DNA of 64,000 nt from Comamonadaceae bacterium ALPHA2B (GCA_005503065.1 SCOE01000004.1:124001-188000), one strand, 5' to 3'; counted from the stretch's first letter, positions 1 to 8,878 are shown. Notes: generated from the sequence alone by a model not told the origin. Made by a program: numbers and translations.

Positions 1-711
1 ACCGACAAGGCTGACCCGGCCAAGAACGCCGGGACGCTCAAGACGCGCCCATGGACCGTCGAGGTCGAGGGCCTCGTGAAGAAGCCGGGCAAGTACGGCA
101 TCGAGGACCTGCTCAAGCTCAGCGCTCAGGAGGACCGCACCTACCGCCTGCGCTGCGTGGAAGGCTGGTCGATGGTCATCCCATGGGTGGGGTACTCGCT
201 GGCCGAGCTGATCAAGAAGGTCGAGCCGCAGGGCAATGCCAAGTACGTCGAGTTCCTCACGCTGGCCGACCCCAAGACCATGCCCTTCGTCGGCTCGCGC
301 GTACTCGACTGGCCCTACGCCGAGGGCCTGCGCATGGACGAGGCGATGCACCCGCTCACGCTGCTGACCTTCGGCATGTACGGCGAGGTGCTGCCCAACC
401 AGAACGGCGCGCCGGTGCGCATCGTGGTGCCCTGGAAGTACGGCTTCAAGTCGGCCAAGTCGATCGTGAAGATCCGATTCGTCGAGAAGGAGCCCGGCAC
501 GGCCTGGAACAAGGCCGCCGCCAACGAGTACGGTTTCTATTCGAACGTGAACCCGGACGTCGACCACCCGCGCTGGAGCCAGGCGACCGAGCGGCGCATC
601 GGCGACGGCGGTGGCCTCTTCGCCAAGCGGCACAAGACGCTGCTGTTCAACGGCTACGAGCAGCAGGTCGGCCAGCTCTACGCCGGCATGGACCTGAAAA
701 AGTTCTACTGA
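1..711 (+). CDS. msrP: Protein-methionine-sulfoxide reductase catalytic subunit MsrP, 5' truncated by window edge
   Basis: Reading is open from base 1, so the N-terminus with its Tat signal lies outside the window; 236 residues are visible of the usual 320 or so. MsrP is a periplasmic molybdopterin enzyme that reduces methionine sulfoxide in oxidised envelope proteins, taking electrons from the membrane partner MsrQ. The block [14 protein letters not shown] carries the molybdenum-ligating cysteine (Cys52 of the fragment, bases 154-156), and the C-terminal half matches the sulfite-oxidase-type fold. It ends 19 bases before msrQ, so the two are co-transcribed. The family assignment is firm; only the start is missing. 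Confidence 0.93.
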   Translation, partial: TDKADPAKNAGTLKTRPWTVEVEGLVKKPGKYGIEDLLKLSAQEDRTYRLRCVEGWSMVIPWVGYSLAELIKKVEPQGNAKYVEFLTLADPKTMPFVGSRVLDWPYAEGLRMDEAMHPLTLLTFGMYGEVLPNQNGAPVRIVVPWKYGFKSAKSIVKIRFVEKEPGTAWNKAAANEYGFYSNVNPDVDHPRWSQATERRIGDGGGLFAKRHKTLLFNGYEQQVGQLYAGMDLKKFY

Positions 712-730
712 AGCGGGCGGCGGTCTCGCG

Positions 731-1375
731 ATGAACAAGCTGCTGCTGCACCCGGTGGCCAAGCCGCTGGTCTTCCTGCTGTGCCTGCTGCCCTTCGCGT
801 CGCTGGCCTATGGCGCCTTCACCGATGGCCTGGGCGCCAACCCGGCCGAGTTCCTCATCCGCGCGACGGGCGACTGGACGCTGCGCTTCATCTGCATCAC
901 GCTGGCGGTGACGCCCTTGCGCGTGATGGCCAAGCTGGCCGGCCTGGCCCGCTATCGGCGCATGCTGGGGCTGTTCGCGTACTTCTACGTCGTGCTGCAC
1001 CTGCTGAGCTACGCCTGGTTCGACATGGGCTTCGAGCTCGCCGACATTGCGAAGGACATCGCCAAGCGGCCCTTCATCCTGGTGGGCTTCGCGGCCTTCG
1101 TGCTGCTCACGCCGCTGGCGGCGACCTCGTTCAACCGCGCGATCAAGGCGCTGGGGGCGAAGCGCTGGCAGGCGCTGCACAAGCTGGTGTACCTGATCGC
1201 CGGCCTGGGCCTGCTGCACTTCTTCTGGCTGCGCGCCGGCAAGAACAACTTCGCCGAGGTGAGCGTCTACGCCGCCATCATCGCCGTGCTGCTGGGCTGG
1301 CGCGTGTGGAACTTTGCAAGCAAAAAATGGCTGCAGCGCCCGCCGGTCGGGCGCCAGCAGCTATCGAAACAATAG
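731..1375 (+). CDS. msrQ: Heme-binding membrane subunit MsrQ
   Basis: A 214-residue polytopic membrane protein of the ferric-reductase-like YedZ family, which passes quinone-derived electrons through heme b to MsrP. About six hydrophobic helices are visible, with histidines in the helix around YFYVVLHLLSYAWF and in the segment ALHKLVYLIAGLGLLHFFW acting as likely heme ligands. The ATG follows msrP after 19 bases. The last 15 or so residues (from WLQRPPVG onward) are encoded by a copy of the dispersed palindromic repeat at 1329-1376, so the C-terminal tail is probably repeat-derived. The gene stops three bases from the convergent lysA stop. Confidence 0.93.
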   Translation: MNKLLLHPVAKPLVFLLCLLPFASLAYGAFTDGLGANPAEFLIRATGDWTLRFICITLAVTPLRVMAKLAGLARYRRMLGLFAYFYVVLHLLSYAWFDMGFELADIAKDIAKRPFILVGFAAFVLLTPLAATSFNRAIKALGAKRWQALHKLVYLIAGLGLLHFFWLRAGKNNFAEVSVYAAIIAVLLGWRVWNFASKKWLQRPPVGRQQLSKQ

Positions 1376-1376
1376 C
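1329..1376 (+). repeat. Dispersed palindromic repeat, copy 1 (inside msrQ 3' end)
   Basis: The unit reads GGCTGCAGCGCCCG, a 17-base spacer with GGCGC at the conserved place, then the 17-base core GCTAT, seven bases, ATAGC (1360-1376). Eight other copies in the window share this spacing exactly. It lies across the convergent msrQ-lysA junction, encodes the MsrQ tail and could act as a bidirectional transcript end. Confidence 0.8.
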
Positions 1377-1378
1377 AA

Positions 1379-2659
1379 TCAGAGCGCCTGCTCGGTGCGC
1401 AGCTGGTCCTCGACCGTCTCGCGACGGCGGATGAGCGTGGCGTTGGCGCCGCTGACCAGCACCTCGGCGGCGCGCGCGCGGGTGTTGTAGTTGCTCGCCA
1501 TGCTCATGCAGTACGCGCCGGCCGACAGCACCGCCAGCAGGTCGCCGGCCTCGACGGCCAGGTCGCGGTCGCGGCCCAGCCAGTCGCCGCTCTCGCACAC
1601 CGGGCCGACCACGTCATAGCGCGTGGCCGGCAGCGACGCCCGCTCGGCGACTGGCACGATGCGGTGGAAGGCCTGGTACATCGCCGGGCGCGGCAGGTCG
1701 TTCATGGCCGCGTCGACGATGCAGAAGTTCTTCTCTTCGCCGGGCTTGGTGTAGAGCACCTCGGTCACGCACAGGCCGGCGTTGCCGACCAGCGAACGGC
1801 CGGGTTCGATCAGGATCCGGCGATCGCCGAAGCCGCGGGCATCGAGTCGCGCGAAGAGCTGCTTCCACAGCACATCGGCCGCGGGCGGGGTGTCGCCGTC
1901 GTAGTCGATGCCCAGTCCGCCGCCGAAGTCGATATGGTGCAGCGGCACGCCGGCGGCTTCGATGGCCTGCACCAGGTCGAGGATGCGGTCGAGCGCGTCG
2001 AGGTAGGGCGAGGACTCGGTGATCTGCGAGCCGATGTGGCAGTCGATGCCCACCACCTGCAGCCCCGCCAGCGCCGCTGCATGGCGGTACACGGCGACGG
2101 CGCGATCGTGCGCCACGCCGAACTTGTTGCCCTTCAGGCCGGTGGAGATGTAGGGGTGCGTCTTGGGATCGACGTTGGGATTGATGCGCACGCTCACCGG
2201 CGCGCGCCGGCCCTGCGCGAGCGCCACGTCGTTGAGCACGTCGAGCTCGGCCTCGCTCTCGACGTTGAAGCAGCCGATGCCGGCCGCCAGGGCCTGGCGC
2301 ATCTCGGCGCGCGTCTTGCCCACGCCCGAGAAGATGACCTTCCCCGGTTCGGCGCCGGCCGCGAGCACGCGCGCCAGTTCGCCGCCCGACACGATGTCGA
2401 AGCCGCAGCCTGCCTCGGCGAACACGCGCAGCACGCCGAGGGACGAGTTGGCCTTCATCGCGTAGCAGATGAGCGCATCGCGGCCCGCGAAGCCGCGCTG
2501 ATAGGCGGCCAGCGCATCGAGCATCCACTGCTTCGAATAGACGAACAGCGGCGTGCCGTGCTCGCGCGCAAGCGCATCGAGTGCGACGCCTTCGACCTGC
2601 AGCGTGGTGCCGCTGCGTGCGACGTGGGGATGACCGGGGAGCGTTGGCGTGTCGCTCAT
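1379..2659 (-). CDS. lysA: Diaminopimelate decarboxylase
   Basis: A 426-residue fold-type III PLP enzyme that decarboxylates meso-diaminopimelate to L-lysine, the last step of lysine synthesis in the cytoplasm. The PLP lysine is Lys69 in ICYAMKAN. HIGSQI, the phosphate-binding EPGRSLVGNAG and the substrate-binding CESGDWLGRDR near the C-terminus are all present. Length is normal for the family. Its ATG overlaps the lptM stop by four bases, so lptM and lysA are translationally coupled, an arrangement common in proteobacteria. Confidence 0.97.
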   Translation of the reverse strand: MSDTPTLPGHPHVARSGTTLQVEGVALDALAREHGTPLFVYSKQWMLDALAAYQRGFAGRDALICYAMKANSSLGVLRVFAEAGCGFDIVSGGELARVLAAGAEPGKVIFSGVGKTRAEMRQALAAGIGCFNVESEAELDVLNDVALAQGRRAPVSVRINPNVDPKTHPYISTGLKGNKFGVAHDRAVAVYRHAAALAGLQVVGIDCHIGSQITESSPYLDALDRILDLVQAIEAAGVPLHHIDFGGGLGIDYDGDTPPAADVLWKQLFARLDARGFGDRRILIEPGRSLVGNAGLCVTEVLYTKPGEEKNFCIVDAAMNDLPRPAMYQAFHRIVPVAERASLPATRYDVVGPVCESGDWLGRDRDLAVEAGDLLAVLSAGAYCMSMASNYNTRARAAEVLVSGANATLIRRRETVEDQLRTEQAL

Positions 2660-2919
2660 CGCGCGGCCCCCGATGCAGGTGCGCTGCTCGCTGGCGTGGC
2701 CGGCCGCGCGCCTGCATCCTCGGGCTTTGCGGCGTTGTCGCGCAGGGCAGGCACGACGATCTGGGGCAGGGTGGCGCGCTGGGCCGCCGCAGGCTCGGTC
2801 GGCAGGAAGAGGGGGCCACGCTGGCCGCAGGCTGACAGGCTCAGAACAACCGCCAGGCCCGCGACCCCGAGGCCCACGCGGGCACGGTCGCTGCCTAGAA
2901 TTCGCTGGAGATTCAACAT
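2656..2919 (-). CDS. lptM: LPS-assembly lipoprotein LptM (YifL family)
   Basis: An 87-residue small lipoprotein with a short basic N-terminus, one hydrophobic stretch and the lipobox LSAC followed by GQRGPLFLP, the hallmark of the LptM/YifL family. LptM assists oxidative maturation of the LptD-LptE translocon at the outer membrane. After the conserved block the rest is low-complexity Ala/Pro sequence. It is the first gene of a two-gene unit with lysA and is divergent from cyaY, with only 15 bases between the start codons. A -10-like hexamer six bases before the ATG suggests a leaderless transcript. Confidence 0.85.
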   Translation of the reverse strand: MLNLQRILGSDRARVGLGVAGLAVVLSLSACGQRGPLFLPTEPAAAQRATLPQIVVPALRDNAAKPEDAGARPATPASSAPASGAAR

Positions 2920-2925
2920 CGCGAA

Positions 2926-2931
2926 ATTCTA
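2926..2931 (-). promoter_or_regulatory. -10-like element of lptM-lysA, leaderless type
   Basis: On the minus strand TAGAAT ends six bases before the lptM ATG, which would put the transcription start at or next to the start codon. No good -35 is obvious. A plus-strand TAGAAT at 2896-2901 could serve the divergent cyaY. Inferred from position and sequence only. Confidence 0.45.
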
Positions 2932-2934
2932 GTC

Positions 2935-3267
2935 ATGACCGACCCCGAGTACCTCGACCTTGCCGAAGCTGCGCTCGCTGCCATCGAACAGGGCTGCGAC
3001 CGCCTCAACGAGGCGACCGACGCGGACATCGACAACCAGCGCGTGGGCGGCATGATCACGCTGACCTTCGCCAACCGCAGCCAGCTCGTGGTCAACCTGC
3101 AGCCGCCGCTGCACGAGATCTGGCTCGCCGCGCGCACCGGCGGCTACCACTACCGGCACGACGGCCGGCAGTGGTTGGACACGAAGACGGGCGAGGAATT
3201 GTTCGAGAACCTGTCGCGCGAGGCGAGCTTGCAGGCCGGCATGCCCTTGCGCTTCGCCGCTGGCTGA
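2935..3267 (+). CDS. cyaY: Iron-sulfur cluster assembly protein CyaY (bacterial frataxin)
   Basis: A 110-residue protein of normal frataxin length. The acidic first helix ([22 protein letters not shown]) is followed by beta strands containing [24 protein letters not shown] and the [20 protein letters not shown] segment typical of CyaY. Frataxin binds iron and tunes the cysteine desulfurase IscS during Fe-S assembly. It is divergent from lptM and convergent with mrcA. A GC-rich hairpin (GAGGGC at 3291, GCCCTC at 3303) sits at the convergent junction but lacks a T-tract. Confidence 0.93.
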   Translation: MTDPEYLDLAEAALAAIEQGCDRLNEATDADIDNQRVGGMITLTFANRSQLVVNLQPPLHEIWLAARTGGYHYRHDGRQWLDTKTGEELFENLSREASLQAGMPLRFAAG

Positions 3268-3306
3268 GGGGCGCGGCGGCGGCCTGCGCCGAGGGCCGGG
3301 CAGCCC

Positions 3307-5718
3307 TCAGTTGCGGAACATGTCGAGGATCCGATTGCGCTCCTCGCTGCCGCCCCCACCGCCACCGCTGCCAGCCGGTGCCGCATTCGGGTCGGCGGTG
3401 GCCGGTGCGGCGGCCTCCACGCCCAGGGTCGACACGGCGCGGCCCGGCGTGTAGTCGTCGAAATACCACTCCCCGCCGACCTGCACCACGCCCGGCGGCG
3501 GCGGCAGCTCGGCCACCGGCACGCCCTTGAGCGCGGTCTGCATGAAGCTGATCCAGATCGGCAGGCTCAGGCCGCCGCCGGTCTCGCGGTCGCCGAGCTT
3601 GCGCGGCGTGTCGTAGCCCATCCAGACGACGGCCGCAATGGTCGGCTGGAAGCCGGCGAACCAGGCATCGAGCGAGTCGTTGGTGGTGCCCGTCTTGCCG
3701 TACAGGTCGGTGCGCTTGAGCGTGGCCTGCGCCTTCGCCGCCGTGCCGCCGCTGGCCACGGACTGCAGCAGGCTGTCCATGATGAAGGCGTTGCGCTGGG
3801 GAATGGCCCGCATCGATTCGTTGAGCAGCGGGGGCTGCACGTCGACCAGCACCTTGTCCTTGTGGTCGGTGATCTTGGTGATGAGGTAGGGGCTGATGCG
3901 GTAGCCGCCATTGGCGAACACCGAGTAGGCGGTGGCCATCTGCATGGGCGTCACCGAGCCCGCGCCCAGCGCCATCGGCAGGTAGGCCGGATGCTTCTCG
4001 CGCTCGAAGCCGAAGTTGCCGATCCAGTCCTGCGCGTAGCGCGTGCCGATCGATTGCAGGATGCGGATCGACACCATGTTCTTGGACTTCATGAGCGCCC
4101 GGCGCAACGACATCGGCCCTTCGAAGGTGCCGTCGTAGTTCTTGGGTTCCCACGGCTGGCCGCCGGTGGTGCCGGCGTCGAAGAACAGGGGGCCGTCGTT
4201 CACCACGGTGCTGGGCATGAAGCCCTTCTCGAGTGCGGCCGAGTAGATGAAGGGCTTGAAGCTCGAGCCCGGCTGGCGCCAGGCCTGGGTCACGTGGTTG
4301 AACTTGTTCTTGCCGAAGTCGAAGCCGCCGACCAGGGCCTTCACCGCGCCGTCGCGCGGGTCGAGCGCGATGAAGGCGCCCTCGACCTCGGGCAACTGCG
4401 TGATCTCCCAGGTGTTCTTGGGCGTCTTGACGACGCGGATCACGGCGCCGCGGCGGATCTTGATGTTCGGCGGCGCCTTGTCGGAAAGTCCGGACTGCGC
4501 AGGACGCAGGCCCTCACCCGTGATCTGCAGCGCGTCGCCATTGGCGCGGACGGCATCGATCTGCCTGGCGTTGGCCTTGAGCACCACGGCCGACATCACG
4601 TCGCCATTGTCCGGGTGCTCGGACAACACGTCGTCGACCGCGTCGTCGAGTTCCTTGGGGTCGTTCGGCAGGTCCACGAACTTCTCCGGCCCGCGGTAGA
4701 TCTGCCGGCGCTCATAGTCCATGATGCCCTTGCGCAGGGCGGTGTAGGCGGCCGTCTGGTCGGCCGCGACGACCGAGGTGTAGACCTTCAGGCCGCGGGT
4801 GTAGGTGCTGTCGCCGTACTGGGCATACATCAGCTGGCGCACCGTCTCGGCGATGTACTCGGCATGCAGCCGTCCCGGCTCCTGGCCGTCGCGCAGGTGG
4901 AGTTCTTCCTTGCGGGCCGCCTCGGCTTCCTGCTCGGTGATGAAGCCGGCCTCCACCATGCGGTCGATCACATACAGCTGCCGGCCACGCGCGCGCGACG
5001 GGTTGTTGACCGGGTTGTTGGCGCCGGGCGCCTTGGGCAGGCCCGCCAGCATCGCCGCCTGGGCGATGGTGATGTCCTTCAGCGGCTTGCCGAAGTAGGC
5101 CTCCGACGCTGCGGCGAAGCCGTAGGCGCGGTTGCCCAGGTAGATCTGGTTCAGGTAGATCTCGAAGATCTGGTCCTTGGTGAGCTGGTGCTCCAGCTTG
5201 AAGGTGAGCAGGATCTCGTAGATCTTGCGGGTGAGGGTCTTCTCGGAGCTCAGGTACACGTTGCGCGCGACCTGCATCGAGATGGTCGACGCACCCTGGC
5301 TCTTGATGCGGTTGAGGTTGGCCAGGCCGGCGCGGATCACGCCCTTGTAGTCCACGCCGCCGTGCGTGTAGAAGCGCGCGTCTTCCGCGGCCAGCACGGC
5401 GTCCTTCATCACCTTCGGAATGGTCGAGATGGGCGTGAGGTTGCGGCGCTCCTCGCCGAACTCGCCCATCAGCACGCCGTCGGAAGTGAATACCCGAAGC
5501 GGCAGCTTGGGGCGGTAGTCCGCCAGATCGGACACATCGGGGAGATTCGGATAGGCCACCGCCAGCGCCACGGCGACCACGATCAGTACCGACGCGAGCC
5601 CGGCAAGCAGAATCCCGGTCGTCCAGATAAAGAAGCGCAGGAGCCAGGTCAACAATGTCGCGCGCTTCGGCGGGGGAGGGGTCTTTGCAGGCCCGGAGGC
5701 GCGCGGTGTGTCGGGCAT
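3307..5718 (-). CDS. mrcA: Penicillin-binding protein 1A, bifunctional glycosyltransferase/transpeptidase
   Basis: An 803-residue class A PBP that polymerises glycan strands and cross-links peptides in the periplasm. A Pro-rich cytoplasmic tail precedes a membrane anchor at about residues 24-54. The GT51 domain has its catalytic Glu112 in AAEDARFYTHGG, and the IYLNQIYLG motif follows. The transpeptidase domain shows SSFK (nucleophile Ser485), SKN (Ser545) and KTGTT. A Gly-rich tail ends the protein. The frame stays open upstream to 5934, but that part is not PBP-like, and the ATG at 5718 lies just after a perfect TATAAT. Divergent from pilM, a conserved arrangement. Confidence 0.95.
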   Translation of the reverse strand: MPDTPRASGPAKTPPPPKRATLLTWLLRFFIWTTGILLAGLASVLIVVAVALAVAYPNLPDVSDLADYRPKLPLRVFTSDGVLMGEFGEERRNLTPISTIPKVMKDAVLAAEDARFYTHGGVDYKGVIRAGLANLNRIKSQGASTISMQVARNVYLSSEKTLTRKIYEILLTFKLEHQLTKDQIFEIYLNQIYLGNRAYGFAAASEAYFGKPLKDITIAQAAMLAGLPKAPGANNPVNNPSRARGRQLYVIDRMVEAGFITEQEAEAARKEELHLRDGQEPGRLHAEYIAETVRQLMYAQYGDSTYTRGLKVYTSVVAADQTAAYTALRKGIMDYERRQIYRGPEKFVDLPNDPKELDDAVDDVLSEHPDNGDVMSAVVLKANARQIDAVRANGDALQITGEGLRPAQSGLSDKAPPNIKIRRGAVIRVVKTPKNTWEITQLPEVEGAFIALDPRDGAVKALVGGFDFGKNKFNHVTQAWRQPGSSFKPFIYSAALEKGFMPSTVVNDGPLFFDAGTTGGQPWEPKNYDGTFEGPMSLRRALMKSKNMVSIRILQSIGTRYAQDWIGNFGFEREKHPAYLPMALGAGSVTPMQMATAYSVFANGGYRISPYLITKITDHKDKVLVDVQPPLLNESMRAIPQRNAFIMDSLLQSVASGGTAAKAQATLKRTDLYGKTGTTNDSLDAWFAGFQPTIAAVVWMGYDTPRKLGDRETGGGLSLPIWISFMQTALKGVPVAELPPPPGVVQVGGEWYFDDYTPGRAVSTLGVEAAAPATADPNAAPAGSGGGGGGSEERNRILDMFRN

Positions 5719-5742
5719 GGAGGGAGGGGGGAGTGGCCGATC

Positions 5743-5748
5743 ATTATA
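5743..5748 (-). promoter_or_regulatory. -10 element of mrcA
   Basis: A perfect TATAAT on the minus strand, 24 bases before the chosen mrcA ATG, predicts a leader of roughly 15-18 bases. No convincing -35 hexamer is seen at 16-18 bases; TTGTAC lies too close. The leader is C-rich with no Shine-Dalgarno sequence. Confidence 0.5.
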
Positions 5749-5816
5749 AAAAGCGGCCTTGTACAAACCGCCTCCGCTCCAGGCTGGGGCCAACGGCGTC
5801 AAATTGTGACCAAAGT

Positions 5817-5859
5817 GGCAATCGTCAGGGAAAGCCGTCAGCTTTTGACAACGATTGCC
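5817..5859. repeat. Inverted repeat in the mrcA-pilM divergent region
   Basis: GGCAATCGT at 5817-5825 is the exact reverse complement of ACGATTGCC at 5851-5859, separated by 25 bases. It lies between the divergent mrcA and pilM starts, upstream of both putative promoters. It could be a hairpin or a binding site; nothing in the sequence decides which. Confidence 0.5.
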
Positions 5860-5880
5860 GTGGTCGCCTTCCCACAGGGC

Positions 5881-5910
5881 TTGGTTTTGCGCGTGCGCTG
5901 CTGATAGCAT
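5881..5910 (+). promoter_or_regulatory. Possible promoter of pilMNOPQ
   Basis: TTGGTT (5881-5886), 18 bases, TAGCAT (5905-5910), about 50 bases before the pilM start. Fair sigma-70 spacing but only moderate matches. Confidence 0.35.
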
Positions 5911-5959
5911 GCAACCACACGCAATTTTTGCCATTCGTTACAAACAGGCGGGATAGCTC

Positions 5960-7039
5960 TTGGTTGCCTTGGGTTCCTTGTTTCGTCGCCAGCCGGCGCC
6001 CCTGCTGGGCCTCGACGTCAGTTCCTCCAGTGTCAAGCTGGTCGAGTTGGCGCGCGACGCGGGCGGGAAGCTCGTGCTCGAGCGCTGCGCGATCGAGCCG
6101 CTGGAGCGCGGCTGGATCACCGATGGCAATGTCGAGAAATTCGACGAGGTCGCCGAGGCCGTACGGCGGGTGGTCCGCAAGAGCGGCACGCGCACCAAGA
6201 ACGCAGCCCTGGCATTGCCGCCTTCGGCGGTCATCACCAAGAAGATCATCCTGCCCGGGGGCATGAGCGAGCAGGAACTCGAATTGCAGGTCGAGTCGGA
6301 AGCGAACCAATACATTCCCTTTTCGCTCGACGAAGTGAGCCTGGACTTCTGTGTCGTCGGTCCCAGTGCGGGCTCTTCGGAAGACGTCGAGGTCCTCATC
6401 GCCGCGTCGCGCAAGGAAAAGGTGCAGGACCGTCAAGGCCTGGCGGAGGCGGCAGGACTCAAGGCGTCGATCCTGGATGTGGAGTCCTTCGCGTCGCGCC
6501 TTGCGACCTCGCGCCTGATCGAGCAGTTGCCCGGCCAAGGCCAAGACGCCGTTGTGGCGCTGTTCGAAGTGGGCGCTTTCACCACCAGCATGCAGGTGTT
6601 GCGCAACCAGGAAGTGCTCTACGACCGTGACCAGGCCTTCGGCGGCGCACAACTGACCCAGCTCATCGTTCGCCAGTATGGTTTTTCCGCCGAAGAGGCG
6701 GAATCGAAGAAGCGCAGCGGCGAACTGCCGGCGGACTACGCCGCCGGCGTGCTGAAGCCGTTCGTGGCCAGTATTGCGCAAGAAATCGCCCGTGCCCTGC
6801 AGTTCTTCTTCACGAGCACGCCGCACAACCGCGTGGACTATGTGCTGCTGGCTGGCGGTTCGGCCTCCTTGCCGGGCCTGACCAGCGCCGTGACGCGCCA
6901 GACCTCCTTCGCCTGCTCGCTGGTCAACCCCTTCGAAGGGATGGAATTCGGGGCTGCTGTGCGCGAGAAGAAGGTGCGGCGCGAAGCGCCGTCGTATCTC
7001 ACCTCCTGCGGCCTGGCCATGCGGAGGTTCCTGCAGTGA
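5960..7039 (+). CDS. pilM: Type IV pilus assembly protein PilM
   Basis: A 359-residue actin-like ATPase of the inner-membrane alignment subcomplex; it binds the cytoplasmic tail of PilN. Actin-fold signatures are LLGLDVSSSSVKLVEL at the N-terminus, the VVALFEVGAFTTSM phosphate loop and LLAGGSASLPGL near the C-terminus. The start is a TTG; an in-frame TAG two codons upstream (5954-5956) excludes a longer form, and GGCGGGA lies seven bases before it. First gene of pilMNOPQ; its stop overlaps the pilN start by four bases. Confidence 0.94.
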   Translation: MVALGSLFRRQPAPLLGLDVSSSSVKLVELARDAGGKLVLERCAIEPLERGWITDGNVEKFDEVAEAVRRVVRKSGTRTKNAALALPPSAVITKKIILPGGMSEQELELQVESEANQYIPFSLDEVSLDFCVVGPSAGSSEDVEVLIAASRKEKVQDRQGLAEAAGLKASILDVESFASRLATSRLIEQLPGQGQDAVVALFEVGAFTTSMQVLRNQEVLYDRDQAFGGAQLTQLIVRQYGFSAEEAESKKRSGELPADYAAGVLKPFVASIAQEIARALQFFFTSTPHNRVDYVLLAGGSASLPGLTSAVTRQTSFACSLVNPFEGMEFGAAVREKKVRREAPSYLTSCGLAMRRFLQ

Positions 7040-7662
7040 TCCTCATCAACCTGTTGCCGCACCGCGAGGCGGCACGCAAGCGCCGGCGCGAGAATTTCTA
7101 CGCGTCGCTGGGCGCGGCGGCGCTGATCGGTGGCCTGCTCGCGGGCGCGGGCTATGTGTGGCTGCAGACCCAGATCACCGAGCAGCAGTCCAAGAACGGC
7201 CTACTGCAGGCCGAGATCAAGAAGCTTGACGACGAGATCAAGGAAATCTCCACGCTCCAGGCGGAAATCACTGCGTTGAGGGCGCGTCAGCAGGCGGTCG
7301 AAGACCTGCAGGGCGACCGCAATCTGCCGGTGCACCTGCTCAATGAACTGGTGCGCCAACTGCCGGATGGCGTCTATCTGACCAGCATGAAGCAGGACAA
7401 CCGCATCGTCACCCTGACTGGGATGGCGCAGTCCAACGAGCGCGTGTCCGAACTGCTGCGCAACCTAGGCAACAGCAGTCCGTGGCTTGTCAGGCCCGAA
7501 CTGGTGGAGATCACCGCTGCCACGGTGTCGCTTTCGCAACGCGACCAGCGCCGTGTGGCGAACTTCACGATGCGTGTCGGCGTCAAGCGCCCGACCGACG
7601 ACAAGAAGCCTGCTGCGGCGGGCGTCCCTGCCCAGGCTGCCCAGGCCGGCGTGAAGGGTTGA
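7036..7662 (+). CDS. pilN: Type IV pilus assembly protein PilN
   Basis: A 208-residue bitopic inner-membrane protein. The cytoplasmic INLLPHRE motif at residues 3-10 is the PilM-docking peptide. A membrane helix (about 25-45) and a coiled coil rich in Gln, Glu and Lys follow, then a periplasmic ferredoxin-like domain. It heterodimerises with PilO. The GTG start overlaps pilM by four bases (GTGA). Confidence 0.94.
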   Translation: MILINLLPHREAARKRRRENFYASLGAAALIGGLLAGAGYVWLQTQITEQQSKNGLLQAEIKKLDDEIKEISTLQAEITALRARQQAVEDLQGDRNLPVHLLNELVRQLPDGVYLTSMKQDNRIVTLTGMAQSNERVSELLRNLGNSSPWLVRPELVEITAATVSLSQRDQRRVANFTMRVGVKRPTDDKKPAAAGVPAQAAQAGVKG

Positions 7663-7664
7663 GC

Positions 7665-8342
7665 ATGGCCACGCGACGCACCCCCTCGAAAGTGGACATT
7701 GCCGCGACGCTCCAGCGTACGGCCAACCAGTTCCGCGGACTGAACACCAACGATCCCGCCAGCTGGCCGCCGGTGCCGCGTTATGTGCTGTGCGCAGCCG
7801 TTGCGGCCCTGGTCGTCGTTGCGCTGTGGTTCGTCTGGTTGAGCGGCGTCAACGACGAGCTCGAAGCCGAGCGCGGCAAGGAAACGGCCTTGCGCGCCGA
7901 TTACCAGAAGAAGGTGGCGCAGGCCGTGAATCTCGACATGCTGAAAAAGCAGCGGGAGCAGGTCCAGCAGTACGTGACGCTGCTCGAGAAGCAGTTGCCC
8001 AGCAAGGCCGAAATGGACGCCCTGCTCTCAGACATCAACCAGGCGGGTCTGGGGCGCAGCCTGCAGTTCGAACTTTTTCGTCCGGGCCAGGTGGTGGTGC
8101 GTGACTACTATGCAGAATTGCCCATTGCCGTGAAGGTCACGGGCCGTTACCACGACATGGGCTCGTTTGTCGCCGACGTTGCAAACCTCTCGCGCATCGT
8201 GACGCTCAACAACCTTTCCATCGCACCGCAGAAAGACGGTGGTCTGACGATGGATGCCACTGCGCGTACTTACCGTTATCTGGACGCCGAGGAACAGGCC
8301 GCGCAGAAGCGCGCCGCAGCGGCGGAGGCGAAGAAGAAATGA
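7665..8342 (+). CDS. pilO: Type IV pilus assembly protein PilO
   Basis: A 225-residue partner of PilN with the same layout: short cytoplasmic tail, one membrane helix at about 42-62 (YVLCAAVAALVVVALWFVWL), a coiled coil, and a periplasmic domain with the PilO-typical YAELPIAVKVTGRYHDMGSF block. The ATG lies two bases after the pilN stop; a longer open frame upstream overlaps pilN and is not used. The C-terminus is Ala/Lys-rich. The stop overlaps pilP by four bases. Confidence 0.94.
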   Translation: MATRRTPSKVDIAATLQRTANQFRGLNTNDPASWPPVPRYVLCAAVAALVVVALWFVWLSGVNDELEAERGKETALRADYQKKVAQAVNLDMLKKQREQVQQYVTLLEKQLPSKAEMDALLSDINQAGLGRSLQFELFRPGQVVVRDYYAELPIAVKVTGRYHDMGSFVADVANLSRIVTLNNLSIAPQKDGGLTMDATARTYRYLDAEEQAAQKRAAAAEAKKK

Positions 8343-8878
8343 CGGCGCGCTACTTGCCGTTGTGGCTTCTCGCGACCTTGGTTCTCGCCGGCTGCTTTGG
8401 CTCGGATCAGGATGATCTGCGCACCTGGATGCGCGAGCAGCGTGCACAGGTCAAGCCGCGCGTCACGCCCATTTCCGAACCTACGAAATTCACGCCGCAG
8501 CCCTACACCGAGGGGGCTGCAGTGGATCCCTTTAACAGCGTCAAATTGACCCAGGCCCTGCGACGCGACTCGAGCCAGACTGGAAACTCAGACTTGATCG
8601 CGCCCGAGCTGTTGCGACGCAAGGAGGCGCTGGAAGCGTTCCCGCTCGACTCGATGGCCATGGTCGGCAGCCTCAACCGCCGCGGGCAGCGCGTGGCGTT
8701 GGTCAGCGTGGACAAGTTGCTCTATCAGGTGCGCGTTGGCAACCACCTGGGCCTGAACTATGGGCGCGTCACCCACATCGACGAAACCGAACTCGGCTTG
8801 CGTGAAATCGTGCAGGACGCTGCCGGCGAATGGATCGAGCGTACGGCCACGCTGCAACTGCAAGAGAGGTCGAAATGA
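8339..8878 (+). CDS. pilP: Type IV pilus lipoprotein PilP
   Basis: A 179-residue lipoprotein with signal peptide and lipobox LAGC (Cys19), which couples the PilN/PilO inner-membrane platform to the PilQ secretin. A disordered Pro-rich linker containing VDPFNSVKL leads to a small beta domain with MVGSLNRRGQRVALV and VGNHLGLNYGRV, typical of PilP. ATGA overlaps join it to pilO upstream and pilQ downstream. Confidence 0.93.
   Translation: MTARYLPLWLLATLVLAGCFGSDQDDLRTWMREQRAQVKPRVTPISEPTKFTPQPYTEGAAVDPFNSVKLTQALRRDSSQTGNSDLIAPELLRRKEALEAFPLDSMAMVGSLNRRGQRVALVSVDKLLYQVRVGNHLGLNYGRVTHIDETELGLREIVQDAAGEWIERTATLQLQERSK

Noticed and set aside
3862-5904. 680-codon plus-strand frame opposite mrcA
   Set aside because: Antisense shadow of a definite penicillin-binding protein gene.
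5719-5934. 72-residue upstream extension of mrcA
   Set aside because: The extension is not PBP-like, and the perfect TATAAT at 5743-5748 lies within it.
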